5,225 nucleotides of DNA from an uncultured Collinsella sp. (lineage in GTDB: Bacteria > Actinomycetota > Coriobacteriia > Coriobacteriales > Coriobacteriaceae). The DNA is taken from NCBI GenBank assembly GCA_905197385.1, contig CAJJYO010000125.1, forward strand, positions 1 through 5,225, in the 5' to 3' direction. Position numbers and translations under genes: made by a program. Shown here one piece after another: positions 1 to 4,710 of this stretch; the stretch's first letter is position 1; every line of letters starts with the position of its first letter. The notes under the pieces were generated by a model. It made no database searches and was not told the origin of the DNA. It saw only the letters and a program-made list of their open reading frames with translations.

Positions 1-1017
1 ACCATTCTTTTCATCGACGAGATTCACCGCTTTTCCAAGTCGCAGCAGGATGCCCTGCTGCATGCAGTCGAGAACCGTACCGTCATTATGATTGGCGCCA
101 CGACGGAGAATCCGTACTTTGAGGTCAACTCGGCGTTGCTCTCGCGCGGTCGCGTGGTGGAGCTTGAGCACTTAAAGGACGAGGATATCGCCACACTTAT
201 CGAGCGTGCGCTCGAGGCGCCGCAGGGCCTGAACGGCAAGTTCTCTGCCGATGAGGATACGGTTAAGACCATCTGCACGCTGGCTGCAGGTGACGCTCGA
301 TCGGCGCTTACGACACTCGAGCTTGCGAGCGAGATTGCCGTCACGCGTCCCGATACCGAGGGAACGCCAGCGCCGGCGGCGGGGGAGCGCTATCCCATCA
401 CCGTGGATGAAGTGAAGATTGCCAACCCGCGCCGTGGTTTTTCGTATGACAAAAACGGTGACATGCACTACGACATCATCAGCGCGTTTATTAAGTCCAT
501 GCGTGGTAGCGCCCCCGATGCCACGATCTATTGGCTTGCGCGCATGATCGATGCGGGTGAGGACCCCAAGTTCATCGCTCGTCGCATTATGATCCAGGCT
601 TCCGAGGACGTTGGCAACGCCGACCCGCAGGCGCTTTTGGTGGCGCATGCCGCGTTTAAGTCTGCCGAGGTCATTGGGTATCCCGAGTGCCGCATTAATC
701 TGGCTCAGGCTGCGCTCTATGTGTGCCTGGCGCCTAAATCCAACGCGTGCGAGTCTTCCATTGATGCGGCGTTGGCCGATATTCATTCAAGTGGGCTTCG
801 CGAGGTGCCGAGTTATCTGCGCGATCGTCATCGCCCGGGCAGCGACGAGTACGGCGTGTATAAGTATCCGCATGATTATGCCGAAGGCTGGGTCGATCAG
901 CGTTATTTGCCCGAGGGGCTTGAGCACGGCGCGTTTTGGCAGCCTGCCGGCCGCGGCTGGGAAGAGTGGCGTGTAGAGCAAAGCGAGCGCGACCGTAGCG
1001 GCAATGCGCCCAAGTAG
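1..1017 (+). CDS. rarA: RarA/MgsA replication-associated recombination ATPase, 5'-truncated
   Basis: The gene is open from the first base and ends at TAG 1015-1017, giving 338 visible residues. RarA is usually about 430-450 residues, so roughly 100 N-terminal residues, including Walker A, lie upstream. Counting from the window edge, Walker B is ILFIDEIHRF (2-11), sensor 1 is GATTENP (32-38), the likely arginine finger is in SALLSRGRV (44-52) and the sensor 2 arginine is in GDARSA (about 100). From about residue 140 follows the RarA/WRNIP1 C-terminal tetramerisation region, with YDKNGDMHYD, ISAFIKSMRGS, YWLARM, ASEDVGNADP and, near the end, YKYPHDYAEGW. Together these separate it from RuvB and the clamp-loader subunits. 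Family role: a cytoplasmic AAA+ ATPase acting at stalled or gapped replication forks together with SSB. No strong terminator follows, so read-through into the DUF948 gene is possible. Identity is very secure; function rests on the family. Confidence 0.96.
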   Translation, partial: TILFIDEIHRFSKSQQDALLHAVENRTVIMIGATTENPYFEVNSALLSRGRVVELEHLKDEDIATLIERALEAPQGLNGKFSADEDTVKTICTLAAGDARSALTTLELASEIAVTRPDTEGTPAPAAGERYPITVDEVKIANPRRGFSYDKNGDMHYDIISAFIKSMRGSAPDATIYWLARMIDAGEDPKFIARRIMIQASEDVGNADPQALLVAHAAFKSAEVIGYPECRINLAQAALYVCLAPKSNACESSIDAALADIHSSGLREVPSYLRDRHRPGSDEYGVYKYPHDYAEGWVDQRYLPEGLEHGAFWQPAGRGWEEWRVEQSERDRSGNAPK

Positions 1018-1046
1018 GTCGTTGCCATCTCGCGCATTCCCTTTGG

Positions 1047-1071
1047 GTATCTTTCCCCTTCTTTGGGGTAC
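1047..1071 (+). promoter_or_regulatory. Candidate SigB/SigF-type promoter of the stress operon
   Basis: GTAT (1047-1050), a 15-base spacer and GGGTAC (1066-1071) fit the form GNNT-N14-16-GGGTAC/T that I recall for Streptomyces sigma-B. Transcription would begin near 1078, about 35 bases before the ATG at 1113. I see no convincing housekeeping -35/-10 pair in the gap; the nearest is TACCAT (1069-1074) as a -10 without a good -35. The upstream half is weak, and the related string GGGTAT occurs several times inside coding sequence here, so chance is a real possibility. Confidence 0.3.
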
Positions 1072-1112
1072 CATGAACAGCGTCTGTATTTCAATTCCTT
1101 CGGGAGGCTTGT

Positions 1113-1703
1113 ATGAGTCCCATTCAAATCGCCCTGCTTCTGCTCGCCGTTGCCGGCGTGTGGGCTGTTATCGAGCTCGCGCTCACGCTGCGCAAGACCC
1201 GCAACGTCGTTGATTCGCTCGACAAGACCGTAAGCGATCTCAATAACACCATCGCCGAGGCTCAGCCCGTGGTGGCAAAGCTCGATGGCGCCGTCGATGA
1301 GCTCACCCCCGCGCTGGCGCAGGTTGAGCCGCTCCTCAAGTCGAGCAAGACCGCCGTCGACGCACTTACCTCCAATCTCGTAGAGGTCGAAGCCGTGGTT
1401 CGCGACATTTCCGAGGTTACGGGCAGCATGGCCGAGGCTAGCAATGCTGTGTCGAGCGTGACCGATTCTGCGGCCGGTGCCGTTCAGAAACTCTTTAACA
1501 AGGTAAAGGTTCCCGCGGCCGACGCCGAGCACAAGCTTTCCGCTGCCGCCGAAGCCGAGCAGCCGACCGAGCGCGTCCTGATTGGCGAAGCCGGGGGCGA
1601 TGTCGCTGCTGGTGACGATGATGCACAGAAGCCTGCTGCTAAAGCAGCCCAGTATTACACCTACACGTCCGCCGAGACCTCCGAGGAGTCCTGCGATGAG
1701 TAG
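1113..1703 (+). CDS. DUF948-type membrane-anchored coiled-coil protein
   Basis: This 196-residue protein starts at ATG 1113, 5 bases after a strong GGGAGG ribosome site (1102-1107). Residues about 4-24 form one hydrophobic helix with no cleavage-site look, followed by LRKTR, so it is probably anchored with its bulk on one face of the membrane. Residues about 28-135 are a long amphipathic coiled coil rich in Val, Leu, Asp and Ser, containing repeated segments such as VDSLDKTVSDL and VEPLLKSSKTAVDAL. The tail (136-196) is low-complexity Ala/Glu-rich, with a YYTYTS patch. This layout matches DUF948, the family of Bacillus YtxG, a general stress protein under sigma-B control (recalled knowledge). 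A DUF948 gene between rarA and alaS is common in actinobacteria. The biochemical function is unknown. Its last 8 bases overlap the start of the anti-sigma gene, which points to cotranscription with the regulators downstream. Confidence 0.85.
   Translation: MSPIQIALLLLAVAGVWAVIELALTLRKTRNVVDSLDKTVSDLNNTIAEAQPVVAKLDGAVDELTPALAQVEPLLKSSKTAVDALTSNLVEVEAVVRDISEVTGSMAEASNAVSSVTDSAAGAVQKLFNKVKVPAADAEHKLSAAAEAEQPTERVLIGEAGGDVAAGDDDAQKPAAKAAQYYTYTSAETSEESCDE
1683..1688 (+). promoter_or_regulatory. Ribosome binding site that sets the anti-sigma gene start at 1696
   Basis: GAGGAG lies 7 bases before ATG 1696, inside the end of the DUF948 gene. It is the best Shine-Dalgarno match near this junction and supports 1696 as the true start. 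The ATG codons at 1781 and 1796, which open the second frame, have no comparable site. Confidence 0.75.
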
Positions 1704-2068
1704 CGAAGCAACTTGCCCCATCACGCTGATTGTTGCCGGGGATCCGCGTCTGGCTCGCCTTGTGCGTATGACGGCGGCTAATGTCGGTGTGCTCCATGTC
1801 CGTCGATCGCATCGAGGACATCCGTATGGCTGCCGAGGAGGCCTTCATCTTTGGCTGCACGGCCGTTGATTCCGACGACATCTCGATCAAATTCGATGTC
1901 GACGAGTCTCACGTTGGCATGACCTTTACCTTTGGCGATCAGGCGACTGTGGACGAGGACGACCAGGCTGCTGTGTATGCCGAGCTCATTTTGGCGAGCG
2001 TGTGCGATTCCTACGAAAAGACTGCGGCGCCCCTGACGCTTTCCCTCGACCTCAAGGCGGATATCTAA
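1696..2068 (+). pseudogene. RsbW-like anti-sigma factor, apparently frameshifted
   Basis: The protein is split over two frames. Frame 1 from ATG 1696 gives an N-terminus of RsbW/SpoIIAB type (ITLIVAGDPRLARLVRMTAA), then from 1795 turns into unrelated Arg/His-rich residues up to TGA 1867-1869. Frame 2 carries the rest (SMSVDRIEDIRMAAEEAF to LSLDLKADI), ending at TAA 2066-2068. An intact homologue would join them. Reading TGCTC (1790-1794) twice rejoins the frames as GVLCSMSVDRIED, giving 125 residues with ungapped spacing to Bacillus RsbW as I remember it. RsbW proteins are cytoplasmic, bind their sigma factor and are released by an anti-anti-sigma partner. The next gene is such a sigma factor, 1 base away. 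Even rejoined, the ATP site is poor: the N-box Asn is Phe and no GGLG loop is seen. Gene finders would probably report only 1781-2068 (95 residues). It could be a true lesion, strain variation or a sequencing error. Confidence 0.75.
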
Positions 2069-2069
2069 T

Positions 2070-2861
2070 ATGACCGAACGTTCCCGGAGCGGTAAGACCG
2101 CTTGGGACAAGGAGAAAACCCGCGAGCTGTTTCGTCGCTACAAAGAGACCGGTGATCCGGACGCACGTGAGCAACTCGTCATGTCCCATATGAACCTGGT
2201 AAGGTTTCTTGCCAACAAATTTAAGAACCGCGGTGAGCCGCTCGACGACCTGATGCAGGTTGGCTATTTGGGCCTGCTCAAGGCAATCGACCGCTTTGAT
2301 CCCGAGCGCGGACTCGAGTTCACCACGTTTGCCACGCCCACCATCTTGGGTGAGATCAAGCGTCACTTCCGCGACAAGGGCTGGAGTGTGCGCGTTCCGC
2401 GTCGCTTGCAGGAGCTCTCGGCAAAGGTCAACCAAGCTACCGACAAGCTCACCAATGAGTTGCAGCGCTCGCCTAAGGTCGAAGAAATCGCTGAGTACCT
2501 GGACGTGACTGTCGACGAGGTGCTGGAGGCCATGGAGTCGTCTTCGGCCTATACCTCGGTGCCCATCGAGGCTCCTGGCGCGTCCGACTCCGACGATGCC
2601 CCTTCGATTCTCGACCGCTATGCCGATGACGACAACGAGCTCGACTTTACCGATGACCGCCTGGTAATCGAGGAGGCCATCCGCGATTTCTCGCCGCGCG
2701 AACGCGAGGTGATCGAGCTGCGCTTTGTGAAGGGCATGACCCAGATCGAGATCGCCAAGAAGCTGGGTATCTCGCAGGTGCAAGTCTCGCGCCTGCTGCG
2801 CCGTACCCTTAAGAAGATTCAGGACAAGATCGACCCCGACGGAGTGATGGTTCGTTCATGA
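2070..2861 (+). CDS. RNA polymerase sigma factor, SigB/SigF/SigG family (group 3)
   Basis: This is a 263-residue sigma-70 factor of the general stress/sporulation type. Region 2 spans about 35-105 and includes DDLMQVGYLGLLKAIDRFDP (core binding) and TFATPTILGEIKRHFRDKGW (-10 recognition and melting). Region 3 spans about 111-158, starting VPRRLQEL. A very acidic linker covers about 170-197. Region 4 spans about 198-252, with a helix-turn-helix at about 224-243 (TQIEIAKKLGISQVQVSRLL) for the -35 element. There is no region 1.1, and the length is typical of group 3. The start ATG 2070 lies 1 base after the anti-sigma stop, with a modest AAGGCGG site 9 bases upstream, so translation is probably coupled. 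An anti-sigma gene directly in front is the classic partner-switching arrangement. The family is certain; whether to call it SigB or SigF is open, so no symbol is given. Likely targets are stress or envelope genes, possibly this operon itself. Confidence 0.96.
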   Translation: MTERSRSGKTAWDKEKTRELFRRYKETGDPDAREQLVMSHMNLVRFLANKFKNRGEPLDDLMQVGYLGLLKAIDRFDPERGLEFTTFATPTILGEIKRHFRDKGWSVRVPRRLQELSAKVNQATDKLTNELQRSPKVEEIAEYLDVTVDEVLEAMESSSAYTSVPIEAPGASDSDDAPSILDRYADDDNELDFTDDRLVIEEAIRDFSPREREVIELRFVKGMTQIEIAKKLGISQVQVSRLLRRTLKKIQDKIDPDGVMVRS

Positions 2862-4270
2862 GTGAGCACCCCCAACAGACCGACCGCACGCTGCGCGATA
2901 CCCGTATTCTGACGCTTCGCATTTGGGCTGTTGTCGGCTGCATTGTTATTGCTGCTCTCATCTTTAACCTTATGGGTATCCTGGCGCCGGTTATCGAGTT
3001 TCTAGCTGTCGGTTCCATTATCGCTTTTGTGATGTCGCCGATCACCAATTGGCTCGAGCATCACGGCGTCGGTCGTGGCATCGGTTCGCTCATCGCGCTC
3101 ATTGTTGTCGTTGCCGTGCTCGTTGGTGTTGTCTGCATCTTGTCGCCTATTTTGCTCGGTCAGATTATGGAAGTCTTGAGCCGCCTGCCTGAGCAGCTTC
3201 GCGTTGCGGGCGGCGATCTCAACGAGTTGATCTCGCATGCCAAGACGCTCAACAACACGCCGCTCAAGGATTATCTGGACGACAATCTTTCTTCGCTCGT
3301 TACCGTGGCATCGAAGTATGTGTCTCAGATTGCCGCTGAGCTCGGTCGCGGTGTATTCCCGCTCATTACCAATACGGCCTCGCAGCTGTTCGTCATCTTC
3401 CTTGGCTTGGTGCTTGCCTATTGGTTGGCCTGCGACTACCCCCGTATGCACCACGAGGTCTGCACCATCATTGGTCAGGAAAAGGAGACCTCGTACCGCT
3501 TTATGGTCGCCATCCTTTCACGCTCGGTCGGCGGTTATATGCGTGGCATGGTCGTGACGTCCATCTGCGGTGGCATCCTCGCTTTTATCGGCTTTACGCT
3601 CATTGGCCATCCATACGCGGCACTCATGGCCATCTTTACGGGCATTATGCACTTGGTTCCTGTTGTTGGCCCCTGGGTGAGTGCTGCGATTGCCACGGTG
3701 CTCGGCTTTATGTTCAGCCCGATGCTGGCGTTGTGGACTTTGATCGTGACCATGGTGGCCCAAAACGTCACCGACAACGTCATTTCGCCCAAGGTCATGC
3801 AAAGCTCGGTCCAGGTGCATCCCATCATGAGTCTGACGGCCCTCGTTATTGGTTCGGCACTCATGGGTCCCATCGGCATGGTCATTGCCATTCCGCTGTG
3901 CGCAGCTCTGAAGGGTATCTTCGTGTACTACTTCGAGAATGAGACTGGCCGCCAGCTCGTGGCATACGACGGTGCCGTGTTTAAGGGCACGCCGTATCGC
4001 GATGCCGAGGGTAACCCGGTCGCCGCCTACGACGCGCTTGGAGACGATACGTTCATCTATGGATCCGAGCTCATTGGCAACGAGACCGCGCCCGAGGCTA
4101 AGGCTATGCCCAAGCCCGAGCTCGATAATCCCTGGATCAAGCTCTCGGGGCTGCAGCCCGATGCGACGGGTTTCTTCAAGAACCCCTTCGCCAAGGATGA
4201 TGATTCCAATACGGACGACGACACCAAAACCGGCATCGACGGTTCCATGGACGATTCGGATTCTAAATAG
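2858..4270 (+). CDS. AI-2E family transporter/permease (PF01594 type) with long acidic C-terminal tail
   Basis: This 470-residue inner-membrane protein has the AI-2E family layout. Hydrophobic segments lie at about 22-42, 44-62, 75-100, 172-192, 231-250, 253-282, 286-303 and 325-357. A soluble stretch of about 70 residues (101-171) sits between helices 3 and 4. Family signatures are PVVGPW (268-273), NVTDNVISPKVM (303-314), VHPIM (320-324) and the helix ending GPIGMVIAIPLCAALK (337-352). Characterised relatives include E. coli TqsA, linked to autoinducer-2 export, and Na+/H+ antiporters, so the substrate cannot be predicted. Members are usually 350-400 residues. Here about 110 hydrophilic residues follow the last helix, ending in an Asp/Ser-rich stretch, probably cytoplasmic. 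The ATG overlaps the sigma stop as ATGA, and GGAG lies 13 bases upstream, so translation is likely coupled to the sigma gene. It is the last gene of the operon. Confidence 0.92.
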   Translation: MSEHPQQTDRTLRDTRILTLRIWAVVGCIVIAALIFNLMGILAPVIEFLAVGSIIAFVMSPITNWLEHHGVGRGIGSLIALIVVVAVLVGVVCILSPILLGQIMEVLSRLPEQLRVAGGDLNELISHAKTLNNTPLKDYLDDNLSSLVTVASKYVSQIAAELGRGVFPLITNTASQLFVIFLGLVLAYWLACDYPRMHHEVCTIIGQEKETSYRFMVAILSRSVGGYMRGMVVTSICGGILAFIGFTLIGHPYAALMAIFTGIMHLVPVVGPWVSAAIATVLGFMFSPMLALWTLIVTMVAQNVTDNVISPKVMQSSVQVHPIMSLTALVIGSALMGPIGMVIAIPLCAALKGIFVYYFENETGRQLVAYDGAVFKGTPYRDAEGNPVAAYDALGDDTFIYGSELIGNETAPEAKAMPKPELDNPWIKLSGLQPDATGFFKNPFAKDDDSNTDDDTKTGIDGSMDDSDSK

Positions 4271-4276
4271 GTCCTA

Positions 4277-4516
4277 TTAACGTTTCTTGAAGTTGTAAAT
4301 GACAAGAAACGCGAGCAAAGCGATTGATAAGGGGCCGGCTACATAGAAAAAGAGAACGTCAATTGCGCGTAGAGTGTAATAAGCTTTATCGCCGGACATT
4401 ACTGCATATAATACGTAGCCAAATGCTGGTTGGTTTGCGTACCAGCATGAGAAGGCCAAGAGCGCTAAAAGTGCTACAACCAGAAGTGCATTCAGGACAA
4501 ATCGTTTACTTTTCAT
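4277..4516 (-). CDS. Small hypothetical membrane protein (79 aa)
   Basis: I do not recognise this protein. It begins with MKSKR and has a hydrophobic helix at about 7-25 (LNALLVVALLALLAFSCWYA), a mildly hydrophobic stretch at 31-40 and a second strong helix at about 52-75, then ends NFKKR. The basic residues at both ends suggest both termini are cytoplasmic. An AAAGGAG ribosome site 6 bases before the ATG makes it a convincing real gene despite its size. It is convergent with the transporter gene (6 bases between stop codons) and divergent from alaS. By hand count about 43% of 4281-4516 is G or C, against roughly 53-57% in sampled stretches of its neighbours, which hints at a separate origin or a fast-evolving accessory gene. 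The AFSC at 21-24 is not a good lipobox. No function is proposed. Confidence 0.75.
   Translation of the reverse strand: MKSKRFVLNALLVVALLALLAFSCWYANQPAFGYVLYAVMSGDKAYYTLRAIDVLFFYVAGPLSIALLAFLVIYNFKKR
4281..4311. repeat. 9-bp perfect inverted repeat at the convergent gene ends
   Basis: CGTTTCTTG (4281-4289) and CAAGAAACG (4303-4311) are perfect reverse complements around a 13-base loop. The structure lies inside the last codons of the minus-strand gene, 10 bases past the transporter stop. It could act as a weak terminator for either convergent transcript. No proper T-run follows on either strand: the minus-strand read gives only TTAATAGG. Part of the symmetry may come from the lysine-rich codons at the end of that gene. 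Confidence 0.45.
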
Positions 4517-4522
4517 CGATCG

Positions 4523-4529
4523 CTCCTTT
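4523..4529 (-). promoter_or_regulatory. Strong ribosome binding site for the small membrane protein gene
   Basis: CTCCTTT on the plus strand reads AAAGGAG on the minus strand, 6 bases before the ATG at 4516. It is a near-ideal Shine-Dalgarno sequence at ideal spacing and is the main evidence that this short gene is translated. Confidence 0.8.
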
Positions 4530-4542
4530 CGGGTGATTCTTA

Positions 4543-4571
4543 TATGTAATTCTACAGCAGCCTTTTTTCAA
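4543..4571 (-). promoter_or_regulatory. Candidate promoter of the small membrane protein gene
   Basis: On the minus strand TTGAAA (4571-4566), a 17-base spacer and TACATA (4548-4543) lie just upstream of the ribosome site. Transcription would start near 4536, giving a leader of about 20 bases. The -35 is good (5 of 6) but the -10 is poor (3 of 6). An alternative -10, TAGAAT at 4555-4550, has no -35 at the right distance. The location is sensible but the call is tentative. Confidence 0.35.
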
Positions 4572-4580
4572 AGGATTGCT
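4556..4580. repeat. Imperfect inverted repeat in the divergent intergenic region
   Basis: AGCA (4556-4559) pairs with TGCT (4577-4580), and CCTTT (4561-4565) with AAAGG (4570-4574), around a TTTC loop with a small internal mismatch. It overlaps the proposed -35 of the minus-strand gene, so it might be an operator or a transcript hairpin. Nine pairs in AT-rich sequence can arise by chance. Confidence 0.3.
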
Positions 4581-4608
4581 CGGTCCTAAATAACGTGCAC
4601 TTTCGCTG

Positions 4609-4638
4609 GAGGGTCGCTGTTTGGCGGCCCTCTTTTTT
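4609..4638 (+). terminator. Rho-independent terminator upstream of alaS
   Basis: Stem arms GAGGGTCGC (4609-4617) and GCGGCCCTC (4624-4632) form nine pairs, one of them G-U, closed by a six-base loop TGTTTG and followed by six T's (4633-4638). This is a textbook intrinsic terminator on the plus strand only; read on the minus strand it has no T-run. The only plus-strand transcript that could reach it is the sigma/transporter operon, which would then run through and antisense to the small minus-strand gene. It insulates alaS from upstream transcription. Confidence 0.88.
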
Positions 4639-4664
4639 GCATGGGCGCGGCGGGATGGTAATAT
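4636..4664 (+). promoter_or_regulatory. Probable housekeeping promoter of alaS
   Basis: TAATAT (4659-4664) with an extended TG one base upstream (4656-4657) makes a good -10 region. TTTGCA (4636-4641) sits 17 bases before it as a partial -35 (4 of 6) and shares its T's with the terminator T-run. Transcription would begin near 4671, leaving a leader of about 40 bases. That leader is too short for a T-box or other riboswitch; only a 5-bp GTTTC/GAAAC pair (4680-4694) is seen in it. Confidence 0.65.
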
Positions 4665-4710
4665 CGTTACGTTTGAACTGTTTCGATGTGAAACCGAGGA
4701 GATTCCCTCT

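Noticed and set aside
172..786. Long minus-strand reading frame of 204 codons within rarA
   Set aside because: It is a codon-bias shadow of a clearly recognisable rarA, with Arg/His/Gly-rich low-quality sequence. The same holds for the long minus frames under the sigma, transporter, DUF948 and alaS genes.
1022..1050. TTGCCA-N17-GGGTAT as a housekeeping promoter
   Set aside because: The -10 matches the TATAAT consensus in only two positions.
1055..1068. CCCC-TTCTTT-GGGG as a rarA terminator
   Set aside because: The stem is only four pairs and is followed by TACCATG rather than a T-run.
1785..1800. Programmed ribosomal frameshifting in the anti-sigma gene
   Set aside because: No slippery heptamer, in-frame stop pause or downstream pseudoknot is evident, and a one-base shift leaves one or two residues missing compared with RsbW. 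A 5-base loss explains the join better.
1582..1869. A 95-residue plus-strand reading frame from ATG 1582
   Set aside because: Its first 38 codons are a shadow of the DUF948 gene, its middle is the true anti-sigma N-terminus from 1696, and its end is out-of-frame sequence.
1781..2068. A complete 95-residue gene starting at ATG 1781
   Set aside because: No good ribosome site precedes it, and the first third of the RsbW-like fold is found in frame 1 just upstream with a strong GAGGAG site. It is better read as the second part of a broken gene.
4324..4536. Plus-strand 70-residue reading frame opposite the small membrane protein gene
   Set aside because: It is rich in Arg without family features, lacks a ribosome site, and overlaps a better-supported gene on the other strand.
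4540..4710. T-box or other riboswitch leader before alaS
   Set aside because: The predicted leader is about 40 bases, and no T-box signature (AGGGTGG-type antiterminator, specifier stem) is present. The hairpin with T-run lies upstream of the promoter, not within the leader.
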